Positions 47,822 through 60,218 of a DNA stretch of 64,000 bases are shown here, in pieces. The DNA is from Notolepis coatsorum (Eukaryota; Chordata; Actinopteri; Aulopiformes; Paralepididae), in NCBI GenBank assembly GCA_963971535.1, contig OZ020585.1, positions 155,731,083-155,795,082 on the forward strand, written 5' to 3'. Positions within the stretch are counted from its first letter, which is position 1. Every line of letters starts with the position of its first letter. The position numbers and the translations under genes are program-made. A model generated the notes under the pieces. The model ran no database searches. It was not told the origin of the DNA and saw nothing but the letters and a program-made list of their open reading frames with translations.

Positions 47822-48092
47822 GTATATATATGTATATTTGTACCCTCGTTGGGGCCTCTTGGACCATATCAATGTTTTATCTGGCTAAATAAAGGTTAAA
47901 TAAATAAATAAGAAACTGATGATTTGGTCCTGTTAACTTTGAATTTTCTATGGGGACTGCCCAGATCCCTCTCATGGACCTGGACCTCACTTTAAAAAAC
48001 TTGAATCTAGTTCTTCAGTATTCGTCTCTAATTACTCTAAAATTGCGTATTTCTGAAGCCCCCAATGTTTTCTAACCCTAAAAACGCCCCTG

Positions 48093-48280
48093 GTCCACAA
48101 CCTTCACTCTGACCACATCACCCCTGTCCTCCACAACCTTCACTCTGACCACATCACCCCTGTCCTCCACAACCTTCACTCTGACCACATCACCCCTGTC
48201 CTCCACAACCTTCACTCTGACCACATCACCCCTGTCCTCCACAACCTTCACTGGCTCCCAATAAAATACACTTCAATGTC
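48093..48280 (+). repeat. L2-derived minisatellite, distal part
   Basis: Several 36-bp units (TCTGACCACATCACCCCTGT ... ACAACCTTCAC) are followed by ACTGGCTCCCAATAAAATAC, the unrearranged continuation of the LINE. Confidence 0.75.
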
Positions 48281-49009
48281 CCCAGGGACAACACACTTTC
48301 AGTTTGCTGCACATCAACATAAATGTGCCAGAGTTAGCTAATGGGCTAACTTTCATCCGTAGGGAGATTACCCAGAAGAAACCCACGCCACACAACATTT
48401 TCTCACTGGGGCAATAGTGAGCTGTACTGGATACGATGCTGCCTGGTGTTCAATCAATCACATTCATCAGCCCAAACCCTCTCATTTGCTCCCCACATTG
48501 GTTGAGCATAGATGTGTCGTACGATTCTACAGGTCAAAGTTGTACCAATTTGAACTTTGACCAAGCGAGCGAGGCAGAATCTCTTCAGAAACAGAAGGCA
48601 AACAGTGTGCCACAATTCCATGTGGGTTTGAATGGTGGTGAATGGGAGATGGACAATGTATTTGTGCAAACGTGACCGCTGCCAAACTAGGGGCTGCTGC
48701 TTTAAACCTCCTCGTCAGAGTGTGTTGGTTCTGTTTACAGTGAGAGAGAAATGGAACTCTGAATGGAGACAGGTGAAGTGGCTACAAAAGGCAAGACTTT
48801 ACTACTGTAGTAAAAAATAAACTATGTGCATGGGACCTGGGTTATGTCTATCCTTCCTGTGGTGACCACATTTAAAGACTTTGGTAGACCAGTCTACCAA
48901 ACTCATCAAAAAGGATCATTTTATTTTATTAAAAAATATTTATAAATGTTATTATTTTTAACCTAGACTCCATTAGACTTCATCTTGCATCGCACCGATA
49001 GATTCTAAC
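48281..49009. other. Intron segment, no feature recognised
   Basis: It lies between the minisatellite and the hAT MITE, inside the 33280-49513 intron. Short open frames here lack splice or homology support. Confidence 0.55.
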
Positions 49010-49279
49010 TAGGGATGCTCGATATTGGCTTTTTTACCGATACCGATATACCAATATTGTCCAACTCTTAATTTCCGATACCGATATCAACCGATATCAA
49101 CCGATATCGATATATGCAGGGTTTCCCCCCCCCCCCAAAACGGAATCATTTCAGGTAATTAACATTACATATCTCTTGTTGTGGAATTAACACAACATTA
49201 AGCATACTTTTGACAATAAATAAAATCAGAATTTGTTCTTACTTGCTTGCCTGGGTATAAAGGTTATAGAAATGTAAAA

Positions 49280-49329
<50 letters not shown>

Positions 49330-49402
49330 TTTAAACCGATACCGATATTTTCCGATATCACATTTTAATGCCAATATCGGCCGATAATATCGGACATCCC
49401 TA
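49010..49402. mobile_element. hAT MITE (ATATCGG family), 8-bp TSD
   Basis: TAGGGATGCTCGATATTGGC at the left and ATATCGGACATCCCTA at the right, with perfect TSDs ATTCTAAC (49002-49009 and 49403-49410). It is 393 bp and non-coding, with C8 and TA tracts inside. It ends about 110 bp from the donor of exon 49514-49644. Confidence 0.9.
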
Positions 49403-49513
49403 ATTCTAACCAAAGCCTTGTCAACCGAACCATGTATGAGCGAGCTGTGTTTTGCTGGGCACTGTAAAGTATGCGAGTAAATGTCCTTAGTTACTTTCCA
49501 CCCCTGCACGTAC

Positions 49514-49644
49514 CTCTGTAACCATCTCTACCACACTGTCCAGAACTTGACCAATCAAAACGCCCGTCTCTGACTGGTTGTGCATGAGGGCCAGGTACAC
49601 GTGTCGGAGGCGACCAGCATCTTTTAAGATACTGTCCATCATTT
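49514..49644 (-). CDS. ABCA-like gene, window exon 3 (131 bp, phase 1 to 0)
   Basis: The acceptor is TTGACTTACAG before AAATGATGG, and the donor is ACAGAG followed by GTACGT. The exon encodes MMDSILKDAGRLRHVYLAL to VVEMVTE, with an NQS sequon. It ends in phase 0, matching the exon at 33279. The 16.2-kb intron that follows holds the duplicated hAT element and the BEL/Pao element. Confidence 0.78.
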
Positions 49645-50060
49645 CTGTAAGTCAAGCAGAACATACAAGAGAAAATGTACAACTGAGTCTGGGATTATGC
49701 CAGTGAGCCTGGTCAGACACATGGTCATATCAGGGATGTTAAACTAGATTCACCTCAGCCTACCAATGTATATGTTTAACACAATCATAAAATATAAAAA
49801 AGATATGTAATATGTTGAGGTCAGAAGAGAAAATAATTCTCATTTGCTGTGAGCGTTGATTCTGTTATCCGATGTTAAAAGATGCCTTGACATTTCATTT
49901 ATTGTCTATGTTCACCCATACATTGAGTCTTTACTTAACTGAACCATAGTTAGTGAGCATTCCACATTTAAAGCAACATATAATGATTGACCCTCTCAGC
50001 GTGGGTAATGTCAGGAGATCATAATTACGTTACAGCCAGTTCTGTTTCGTATTAGCTCTC

Positions 50061-50226
50061 GCTCGGCATCACTCTCTGCACTGTCCTCGCACACGTGCAC
50101 ACGCACTGAATAAAGACCACAATGTACCTTTAATCCCAATATTCGTCTGACCACACCCCTATCAGCTTACCCATATAAGCAGGGGTGGGGCCACCTACTC
50201 GCCTCCTTCTCGCTTTCACCACAAGG
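50061..50226 (+). repeat. DIRS left inverted terminal repeat
   Basis: CGCTCGGCATCACTCTCTGC through CTTACCCATATAAGCAGGGG to TTTCACCACAAGG. It is the reverse complement of 55187-55355 with few differences. Confidence 0.9.
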
Positions 50227-52574
50227 AAGAAGTGCCTCTGTAGATCCCCACACTTGAAGTGATGTGATGTGATGGTAGGAGAAGAGTTGGAAAACAAGGA
50301 TACGTTGACATCATATCTTTATTTTCTCTCTCACTATTTTCGAGAAAATACGGCGATATTGTCTTCGTACTTGAGTGTCTGGAAGATGATGATCATTCTA
50401 AAAATCCTCCACCGGTTTTCGTATTGGGAGTTCGCGCCGCTACATGCTTTTCCAACTGCAGTCCTTGCTGTGTGCTGGTTGCGGTAAAGGCACAGCTGGG
50501 CTGTAGGACGCGCCGCTGTTGTGAGAAGCGGTGGGTTCCTGGTTTTGGTGAGTTGTGTTTTGCTGGCAGGCTCCACTTGTCTGTTAGTGCTATGGGGGCT
50601 AATTGACAATGTTTATGAAAACCGGCCCCAGGCTAGGGTCCTTTGTTCAGCCTCTTAGGTGACAGAAGACCTTGGTCTGAAGCCCATTATAGTTTTAACT
50701 AGTGGGCCGCGACCATTAACACTGGTGATCCCTGTGTTTTCTGGACGAGTGGATATCTCTTCTGTCACCGTGTAGCCCCTTCTTTCATATCCAAATGAGA
50801 GTATTCCTTCACGAGGAGATATGGGCATAGATGTTCGATAGCGGAAGATCTATGTTCAAGTCAGCTACACAGGCCAGTTTGGGTGTTGTGCTGGCTCCGT
50901 CGGGTGTTGGTAAAATCACCGTTGTAAAGCTGTGTTGACATCTTGTTTCTCTTTTCTCTTAAAAAGTGAGGAGGGTTTCAGAACGGCGGCCTGTCTGGGT
51001 GAGTGTTATATCATTGTGTACAAGTTCAGGTGATAGCTGCTTAGCTTACGGTTAGCCAGTCAGCTGTTAGCTGCGGCGTTAGCCTGCTGTGATCACTGCG
51101 TGGCCTACATATGTTGGGCCTACTGTTAGCCAGTCAGCTGTTAGCTGCGGCGCTAGCTTGCTGTGATCACTAGGAAACGTTAGCTTGCTGCTATCGGCCA
51201 AGGCCCAGCGCGGGGTAGCTCCGGCTCCTCGTGCGCCGCCGCGAGCTCCCCTCTGGTCGCGTGCGCCGTTCGCTCGGCGTCTCGTGGGCAGGGGCAGTAG
51301 CGACCGACGGTTGGGGCGGCCGTTAGCTTAATGCTACTCTGTTGAACGTGCTTTGATTATAACATGTTTTAAACACTCTTGACTACGACGTCATCTTTGA
51401 CAGAGGATGTTCGTCGGACCTGCCCTGGGCCAGGACGGCAAAGCCTGCGTCAACAAAGGGGACCGTAACGACGGGTTGGTGCAGCGACGCTGCCCAGTTC
51501 GAACAACACAGGACTGCTGTGTTTTCTACGGGGCCTTGAGACTGCACTTCGCTGATCTACGCTCCGGGTAGGACAAAGGTTTGGCCAGACCTTATACGCG
51601 TCTTCTGGCTTTACCTTCTACATGTTTTGTATATAACGCTGTTTTCCAAAAACGTGTGTTGCTGCACTACATTTAGGATACGACGCGAGTTTTGTGTGAA
51701 CTGTCTTGTCACTGGTAATTAGCTTCTCCGTGCAAATCGGGTTGTTGTTACAGATGTGAAAATGATCTGGTTGTTGTGTGAGAAACATCATGTGTGTTTA
51801 TATGTACCGTGTACTCACAACTAAGGGGTAACTAACCTATGAAGCTATGCTTAGTGACAAATTAGTAAAGAATTTTCTTTTCTCAGCCTGTGATGACAAT
51901 GAACAGTGTGTTCACATATTAACAGGTTTTCCTGTTTTAACTGGCCGTATTAAGGGTAAAGTAGGAGGATTGTGTTTCCCCCCGGTTCCCTGGGGACTTT
52001 TTCATCCTCCTATCAGACATGTTGTTGCACTACATTGTGTCTTTGTGTGGTAGGGATGCGATGTAACCCTTAGCTTGATTGCTGAGGTTGTGCTAAGACT
52101 GCTGGAGAAACTTTATTTTCCTAAAAGAAAAGATTGTTTGGTCGCTTTCGTGTGTGCTTAGCAAGGCCTGTGGCCGATACTAATCGAGAATTATGTATTC
52201 TCTCATTTTTGCCATTTTTTGTAGGTGATGATGGGTTGTGTGTGTCATGTGACCTACAACTGGGTTGGACTGGCCACAGAAGCACATGTGTGAGTTGGAC
52301 CGGGGCTCTTAGAGAGCCCTCTCTATTCTGTGTTTTTCCTTAGTAAAAATCAGATAGCAGGTTAGCTCATGCGCTGTGTGAAGCTGTCAAATGCTTCATA
52401 GAGCTGACTATGACTGTCATATTCTCTTTTTGTCATTACATCGTATCATGGGTGTGGGGTCGTAAAGGGGTGAACTGGTAACCTTTCCTCTCCCCCTTTT
52501 TTCTGTTGGTCAGGGGTACACCCCCTGTCCTTCAAGGTTCCTGTCACGTTGCGGTTCGGCACATTACGGGGTGA

Positions 52575-52597
52575 GGGGGGGGGGGGGGGGGGGGGAG
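52575..52597. repeat. G23 homopolymer inside the DIRS element
   Basis: Uninterrupted G run with G-quadruplex potential. Confidence 0.9.
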
Positions 52598-53792
52598 TTT
52601 CCTGGTACCACGGCCTGGAATATTGGGCGTGTGCACCGCAGAAATTCCCCCGCCATAGAGTACGTCACCGTGCGCGTCTCTGTTGGTAGGACTTCCGTGT
52701 GCTGTTCAGGTCCATGTGATGGATCTGTTTCGGGGGGGTGGTCAGGGATCCTCCTCACCAAGCGCCTATTCGGGCCTTCTGTGAGTTCGGACTCCTCCTT
52801 CCATGTGAGGGAGCCTCCATCAGAGTACAGAGCCTCCTCCTCAGATTGTCAAAGTGAGTGGACCCTCTAGAAGGTGTCCTATTCTATTGTGTATGTATTC
52901 GATTCAATTCGATTATTGAGTGTGTATGGGTTCAGTGCCTCTTCCCCGGAGAGCCCTAAAACCAATTTTTTACATGGCTCAAGGTGCAATATATTCTTTT
53001 CAATCTGTACAGCTCGCGTGGGAAGTCTCTCCGGGGATTCCCGTCTCCTTCCTATGGGAGGGTGGTGGGATGTAAAAATGTGAACAATTTTTACCCCCGG
53101 CTGTGTAGACTGGGATACATACTGTTGGTGCTTCCTTCTTTTCTATTAAAAAAGAGTTGGAGTTAGGAAGTGTCACACCCCTCTTGTCGTTCCCCTGGGC
53201 GCCTTGGGGATTCAATGACAGGTCTAAATAGCCTGTTCATTGATGTGGGTGTGTCCCGACGCACGCATAGTGCTAGCTCGCTGTAAACAGGCGACTGACT
53301 GGCACGCCTTGGTTGCTTGAGGTTAAAACGGCGTTTTTATAAAGCAACTGGGATGGAGGTTTTTCCTCTTCCGACGACCACATCCCACGACCTGGGTTGG
53401 TTATCGACGGATTCTCGTTCATGTCTGGGGGATGATGACGGAATGGATCTGAACATATGTAGAGGGGTCTCACGCCCTGGGGGTGGGCCACCGGGCGCGG
53501 TTCGCCCGAACGTCTGGGTGGCGCCTTCTTTTCATGTTAAGATCAACACACATATCTGCCCTTTCTCCTGGAGTAGGCATGTCGGCGTGGTTAGGGCACG
53601 GGACTGGTTCTGGTCATGCTGGTCCGGATCAGTTGAACCCGTTGTCCGCCGGGGATGCAGATCTGCTGTTCTGGTACCCTGAGGGACTTGGGCTTTTTTC
53701 AGGGGGAAAAATGCCAGGTCGGTCCGGGTGTCACAGGGTTAAGCGCTATGGAGACCCTGGTTGGGTACGTTTTACTCAGCACTGTCGTAATG

Positions 53793-53912
53793 GCTTACGG
53801 CCATGCCAACCTGTACACGCTCGATCTCGTCTGATCTCGGCCGCTACACAGGTTGGTCCTGGTTAGTACTTGGTTGGGAGACCGCCTGGGAATACCAAGT
53901 ACGGTGTGCTTA
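53793..53912 (+). other. 5S rRNA-like sequence (120 bp) inside the DIRS element
   Basis: It starts GCTTACGGCCATGCCAACCT, contains CTCGATCTCGTCTGATCTCG, GGTTAGTACTTGG and GGGAGACCGCCTGGGAATAC, and ends near GGTGTGCTTA. Vertebrate 5S rRNA is 120-121 nt and begins GCTTACGGCC. The box C part of the internal promoter (TTGGGAGACCGCCTGGG) is almost unchanged, while the box A region (CGCTACACAGGTTGG for AGCTAAGCAGGGTCG) is altered. There is no T-run terminator directly after it. It is a 5S-derived element, probably not a functional rRNA gene. Confidence 0.85.
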
Positions 53913-55066
53913 GGGGCTGGTTCTCCATTCTTATTCGCTCCTCTCTCACGCATGGCGAAGAGGGGCCTGTTGGGGTGGTCTTTGACCTCCTCTGGTGACC
54001 CTGTGCTTCCCGTATCGCCGGGCCCGGTCCGAAGTAATGTTTCGTCGACCCGTAGGCCTGGGTTAACCCTTTTTTGAAAAACTGAAACACTTGTACTGCG
54101 GTATAGCCGGTGTATACCCGCAGGTGTGTTTTGGAGTTTTTTCTTGAGGGGTTATAGGAACAACCACCGCATTGGGTAACACCAAGGTGGTTGATTCCCT
54201 GGTGTGTTGGAGCAGTGTCAACTCCCGGGTTCACCGTTTGAGGGTGCCCCTGCACGTTCATGACGTCTGCCAATCGTGTCAGCCTTCTCTGCCTCAACCC
54301 CTCTGGGTGGGGGTTTTTAAATGGAGGCTTGGTCATGCAACACCGCCAGCTTACGCTCCTTCCGCCGGGGCGGCTGTGTTCAGCTGTCCCCTCTGGCGCC
54401 TGTCTCGTCCGCAGTCTCCAGGCTAGGGTTAATAGCCTGTTGCCTGGTTTTTCCCCGGTGCGCTGCCTGCTTCCGTTGGTTAACCTTTTTTGTGTGCTTA
54501 CGGCCATGCTGACTGCCTGTTCTGCAGGGTCAGTGTGCCATGCGGTGTACTATTGGGGGGACAGGGCCCGCTCGGCTGAGGGGCCTTTGTCCGAATACGC
54601 TGGCGATGTGGGGGGCGGGGTCACTAAGTGCCCACCTGGTGGGGTCTTGATGCTGGCATCATGGACTTCTCCGGGCCCCCGTTCCAGGGGGTCCAGTCCC
54701 TTTGGTGGGTCTGGGTCTTCCTTCGCGCTCCGCTGCTACGGCCTTGCCACGGGGTTGGGTTTGCCCTTGACCCCGTGATTCTGGGGGCAGTAACGAGGTT
54801 GTTTCCTCCGTTCGTTCCCGGGTGGCATGCGGGTTGTGCGTGTGTGTAGTCGTGGGGTCAAGCCACGGTCTGCTCACCCTGTGCGTTGAGTTGCTTGAGT
54901 GCCTCTTCGCACGGTCGGGTCCGTCGCCCTCCCGTGAAGCCCCCAATAGGGGGGGTGCCCTCCATTAGGGTGGGTCGGGGGGGCTCGGCCCTCCCTGTTC
55001 TGATGGTTGTGGGGGGCTTTCAGCGGGGTGTATTTGTCGGCCGATGGCTCTCGCTCGGCCTCCCTT

Positions 55067-55160
55067 GTGCAGAGAGTGATGCCGAGCGAGAGCTAATACG
55101 AAACAGAACGTTAGGTTATGACTATAACCAAGTTCTGTTAGTATAGCGACGCTCGGCATC
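55067..55160 (+). repeat. DIRS internal complementary region (94 bp)
   Basis: 55067-55109 is the exact reverse complement of 50039-50081; 55110-55160 is the exact reverse complement of 55345-55395. The junction reads AAC/GTT at 55107-55112, the expected circle junction. Confidence 0.95.
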
Positions 55161-55186
55161 CGACGCCGCTGCAGCCCTTGACCTCG

Positions 55187-55355
55187 CCTTGTGGTGAAAG
55201 CTTGGGAAGGAGGCGAGTGGGTGGCCCCACCCCTGCTTATATGGGTAAGCTGATAGGGGTGTGGTCAGACGAATATTGGGATTAAAGGTACATTGTGGTC
55301 TTTATTCAGTGCGTGTGCACGTGTGCGAGGACAGTGCAGAGAGTGATGCCGAGCG
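55187..55355 (+). repeat. DIRS right inverted terminal repeat
   Basis: Inverted partner of 50061-50226: CCTTGTGGTGAAAG through CCCCTGCTTATATGGGTAAG to GATGCCGAGCG. Confidence 0.9.
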
Positions 55356-55438
55356 TCGCTATACTAACAGAACTTGGTTATAGTCATAACCTAACATTAG
55401 GTGTGGTCTAAATCCAAGCCCAGACTAGGCAGTCTTAC

Positions 55439-55572
55439 CCTGAACAGTGTCTATGGCCAGAGAGGCTGTCTGCATGGAGGTGTGCCCGGCTCTGAGCAAG
55501 CTATGAAGAGGGTTGTCCAGCTCAGGGAAGCTCCTCAGAATGTCTAGTATCACGTGGCCCACGGACAGGAAC
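55439..55572 (-). CDS. ABCA-like gene, window exon 2 (134 bp, phase 2 to 1)
   Basis: The acceptor is CATCGGCAG before GTTCCTG, and the donor is CAGG followed by GTAAGA. The exon encodes FLSVGHVILDILRSF through LAIDTVQ and is leucine and isoleucine rich like the rest of the gene. Its split last codon (G) joins AA of the exon at 49644 to give Glu. The right end of the DIRS element (55395) lies only about 40 bp downstream of this donor on the gene strand. Confidence 0.75.
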
Positions 55573-55674
55573 CTGCCGATGCATGAGACAGTCGTTAGGA
55601 CGGACACAGGGGAAGAACAGGTACTGTACATATTATAGGGGAGACTAACTTTATTGCCCCTTGAAAGAGAACTC

Positions 55675-55808
<134 letters not shown>

Positions 55809-55814
55809 CCCTAC

Positions 55815-55978
55815 AGCTCCTCCTCGATGTTCTGTGGCTGCATGTAGTCAGCGCTCCTCTGGGACCGGGTGTTGTTGGAGCCGCCTTGGCCCCCTGAGCC
55901 TCCCATCAGGCTGTGCAGCAGCCCTCTCACGAAGGCCACATCACCTGGTGCCACATGCTGGCTCCACGCCAGCAGAGC
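55815..55978 (-). CDS. ABCA-like gene, window exon 1 (164 bp, phase 0 to 2)
   Basis: The acceptor is CTGTATTCTCAG before GCTCTG, and the donor is GAGCT followed by GTAGGG. The exon begins ALLAWSQHVAPGD and ends with an acidic IEEEL; the last codon is split and completed by the first base of the exon at 55572. It contains a glycine-rich stretch (MGGSGGQGG) and an NNT sequon. It is the 5'-most exon I can recognise, so upstream exons are outside the window or unrecognised. It is squeezed between a 30-base C tract (gene strand) upstream of the acceptor and a roughly 126-bp (CT)n tract that begins about ten bases after the donor. Confidence 0.72.
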
Positions 55979-55993
55979 CTGAGAATACAGAGG

Positions 55994-55996
55994 AGG

Positions 55997-56030
<34 letters not shown>
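55994..56030. repeat. G-rich tract ending in G30
   Basis: On the gene strand it is a C30 run whose 3' edge is about 20 bp upstream of the acceptor at 55979, in the polypyrimidine-tract position. Confidence 0.95.
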
Positions 56031-56031
<1 letters not shown>

Positions 56032-56199
56032 GCAGGTAAACAATATTTGTCTTTGTGTTTGTCAGGATCTCTTTTAGCCTGTAGTTAGGCTATTCTTCCC
56101 AAAGCCCTCAAGACTAAATTAATTTAAATACCAGTACAATAGGTGATAACACACAGTGAATCCTCACTCACTGTAAGAGGCCTAATTTAATAATATAAT

Positions 56200-57900
<1,701 letters not shown>

Positions 57901-58387
57901 GAACTTCAGTCTGACACTAATGTTTACCAATAGATTCATACGATTTTAAGATCATACAGATTCACATCAGAAACTCTACTTCACAAATAAAAAAGTTGTA
58001 ATGTAGATGACAGGACTGCATTACTACTGTATAGCGAATGAGTGCATGGACAAGATTCAAGAGGTTTAATCGTCACATACATACACAATACATAGTAAAA
58101 TGAAGGTGGCATGCCCGCCTTCGATTGTGCAAAAATACAATATAATAATAGAATAAAATAGAATAGATAATAAACAGATGAGGACAGATGAGATTGCTAC
58201 ACCTTCTGATGGCTAATTATCTAGACATTCCCATTATATCTGTCTCTATTCTATCATTCTTAGTGGCAGGGTTAATTGTCCAGATGCATCCTGGGAATTT
58301 CTATGGTTAAAGTGTTTCCCAGGGAACCATCTAATTGTTTGGCAAACCTCTGAGTCTCCTCACACGCAAATAAAGGGTTATGAGGAC
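57901..58387. other. No gene; LINE tail fragment at 58040-58140
   Basis: 58040-58140 is the reverse complement of the repeat at 22515-22610 (CAAGATTCAAGAGGTTTAAT at the left). The remainder is unassigned. Confidence 0.55.
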
Positions 58388-60218
58388 TATGGTAGAGAGG
58401 AGGTGTTATGAACACTATGGTGGAGAGAAGGTGTTATGAACACTATGGTGGATAGAAGGTTATGAACACTGTGGTGGATGAATGAATGACCTTTATTTAT
58501 ATAGCACCCTTCACAGCACAAATGCACAGGGTGCTTTACACTACATCATAACATATTAAAAAAAAAATCTGAAATAAATTACAACAATAACAGACAGCAG
58601 TTAAAAACAGTGAACCAAATAAAATAAAAATTATTTAAATAAAATCCTCAGTCAATAACTAAAAACTATAGGAACAGTGAGGACAAATGATGCCTATATA
58701 TATGACCAAAAGCCTGTCTGAACATGTGTGTTTTTAGCTGTTTTTTTAAAGGAGTTTTCTGCTGCAGTTTGTGGTGGAGAGAAGGTGTTATAAACACTAT
58801 GATGATAGAAGGTGTTATGAACACTATGATGATAGAAGGTGTTATGAACACTATGATGATAGAAGGTGTTATGAACACTATGATGATAGAAGGTGTTATG
58901 AACACTATGGTGAGATAGAAGGTGTTATGAACACTATGATGAGAGAGAAGGTGTTATGAACACTATGATGAGAGAAGGTGTTATGAACACTATGATGAGA
59001 GAAGGTGTTATGAACACTATGATGAGAGAAGGTGTTATGAACACTATGATAAGAGAAGGTGTTATGAACACTATGATGAGAGATGCTGTTATGAACACTA
59101 TGATGAGAGAAGGTGTTATGAACACTATGATGAGAGAAGGTGTTATGAACACTATGATGATAGAAGGTGTTATGAACACTATGATGAGAGAAGGTGTTAT
59201 GAACACTATGGTGGAGAGAAGGTGTTATGAACACTATGATGAGAGAGAAGGTGTTATGAACACTATGGTGAGATAGAAGGTGTTATGAACACTATGATGA
59301 TAGAAGGTGTTATGCACACTATGATGAGAGAAGGTGTTATGAACACTATGATGATAGAAGGTGTTATGAACACTATGATGATAGAAGGTGTTATGAACAC
59401 TATGATGAGAGAAGGTGTTATGAACACTATGGTGAGAGAAGGTGTTATGAACACTATGGTGAGAGAGAAGGTGTTATGAACACTATGATGATAGAAGGTG
59501 TTATGAACACTATGATGAGAGAAGGTTTTATGAACACTATGATGATAGAAGGTGTTATGAACACTATGATGATAGAAGGTGTTATGAACACTATGATGAG
59601 AGAAGGTGTTATGAACACTATGATGAGAGATGCTGTTATGAACACTATGATGAGAGAAGGTGTTATGAACACTATGATGAGAGAAGGTGTTATGAACACT
59701 ATGATGATAGAAGGTGTTATGAACACTATGATGAGAGAAGGTGTTATGAACACTATGATGAGAGAGAAGGTGTTATGAACACTATGGTGAGATAGAAGGT
59801 GTTATGAACACTATGATGATAGAAGGTGTTATGAACACTATGATGAGAGAAGGTGTTATGAACACTATGATGATAGAAGGTGTTATGAACACTATGATGA
59901 TAGAAGGTGTTATGAACACTATGATGAGAGAAGGTGTTATGAACACTATGGTGAGAGAAGGTGTTATGAACACTATGGTGAGAGAGAAGGTGTTATGAAC
60001 ACTATGATGATAGAAGGTGTTATGAACACTATGATGAGAGAAGGTTTTATGAACACTATGATGATAGAAGGTGTTATGAACACTATGATGATAGAAGGTG
60101 TTATGAACACTATGATGGAGAGATGGTGTTATGAACACTATGATGAGAGAGATGGTGTTATGAACACTATGATGGAGAGATGGTGTTATGAACACTATGG
60201 TGAGAGAAGGTGTTATGA
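58388..60218. repeat. 27-bp minisatellite, roughly 55 copies, higher-order structure
   Basis: The unit is GATGATAGAAGGTGTTATGA plus ACACTAT, alternating with a GATGAGAG variant. Blocks repeat at about 519 bp (compare 59285 with 59804, and 59476 with 59995), so there is a second level of organisation. Because 27 is divisible by three, both strands carry open frames (VMNTMM.EG and FITPS.IIV); these are artefacts. The array is split by an L2-like fragment at about 58468-58769. Confidence 0.93.
58468..58769 (-). mobile_element. L2-like LINE 3' fragment inserted in the minisatellite
   Basis: On the minus strand it reads LQQKTPLKKQLKTHMFRQAF then a stop, a UTR, and ends GGTGCTATATAAATAAAGGT with an (ATTC)n tail. 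This is the C-terminus and 3' end of an L2-type LINE. Confidence 0.75.

Larger units (their letters stand above)
36687..48092 (-). mobile_element. hAT transposon, copy 2 (5'-end-lacking by duplication), interrupted by BEL/Pao
   Basis: It consists of 36687-36882 plus 45665-48092. It is nearly identical to 34003-36620 and ends AACGCCCCTG before GTCCACAA (48093-48100). Because the tandem duplication began inside the element, the terminus equivalent to 33796-34002 is missing. The BEL element sits within the transposase remnant. Confidence 0.85.
50039..55395 (+). mobile_element. DIRS-type (tyrosine recombinase) retrotransposon, non-autonomous, 5,357 bp
   Basis: The ends are GTTCTGTTTCGTATTAGCTC and TTATAGTCATAACCTAAC. 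It has inverted terminal repeats (50061-50226 and 55187-55355) and an internal complementary region (55067-55160). The internal region is exactly the reverse complement of the left 43 bases joined to that of the right 51 bases. This arrangement is diagnostic of DIRS elements, which replicate through a circle. There is no TSD, as expected for recombinase integration. I find no reverse transcriptase, RNase H or tyrosine recombinase coding in the 4.8-kb GC-richer interior, which instead contains a 5S rRNA-like segment. The element forms most of the 5.8-kb intron between exons 55439 and 49644, antisense to the gene. Confidence 0.88.

Noticed and set aside
53793-53912. Functional 5S rRNA gene
   Set aside because: The box A region is altered, there is no T-run terminator at the end, and it lies inside a retrotransposon.
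53863-54778. Frames of 172 and 214 codons in the DIRS interior
   Set aside because: They are GC-rich random openings on both strands. No resemblance to gag, RT or tyrosine recombinase could be seen, and they overlap the 5S-like region.
58388-60218. Regularly spaced short repeats resembling a CRISPR array
   Set aside because: Units are head-to-tail without unique spacers, in eukaryotic DNA; it is a minisatellite.
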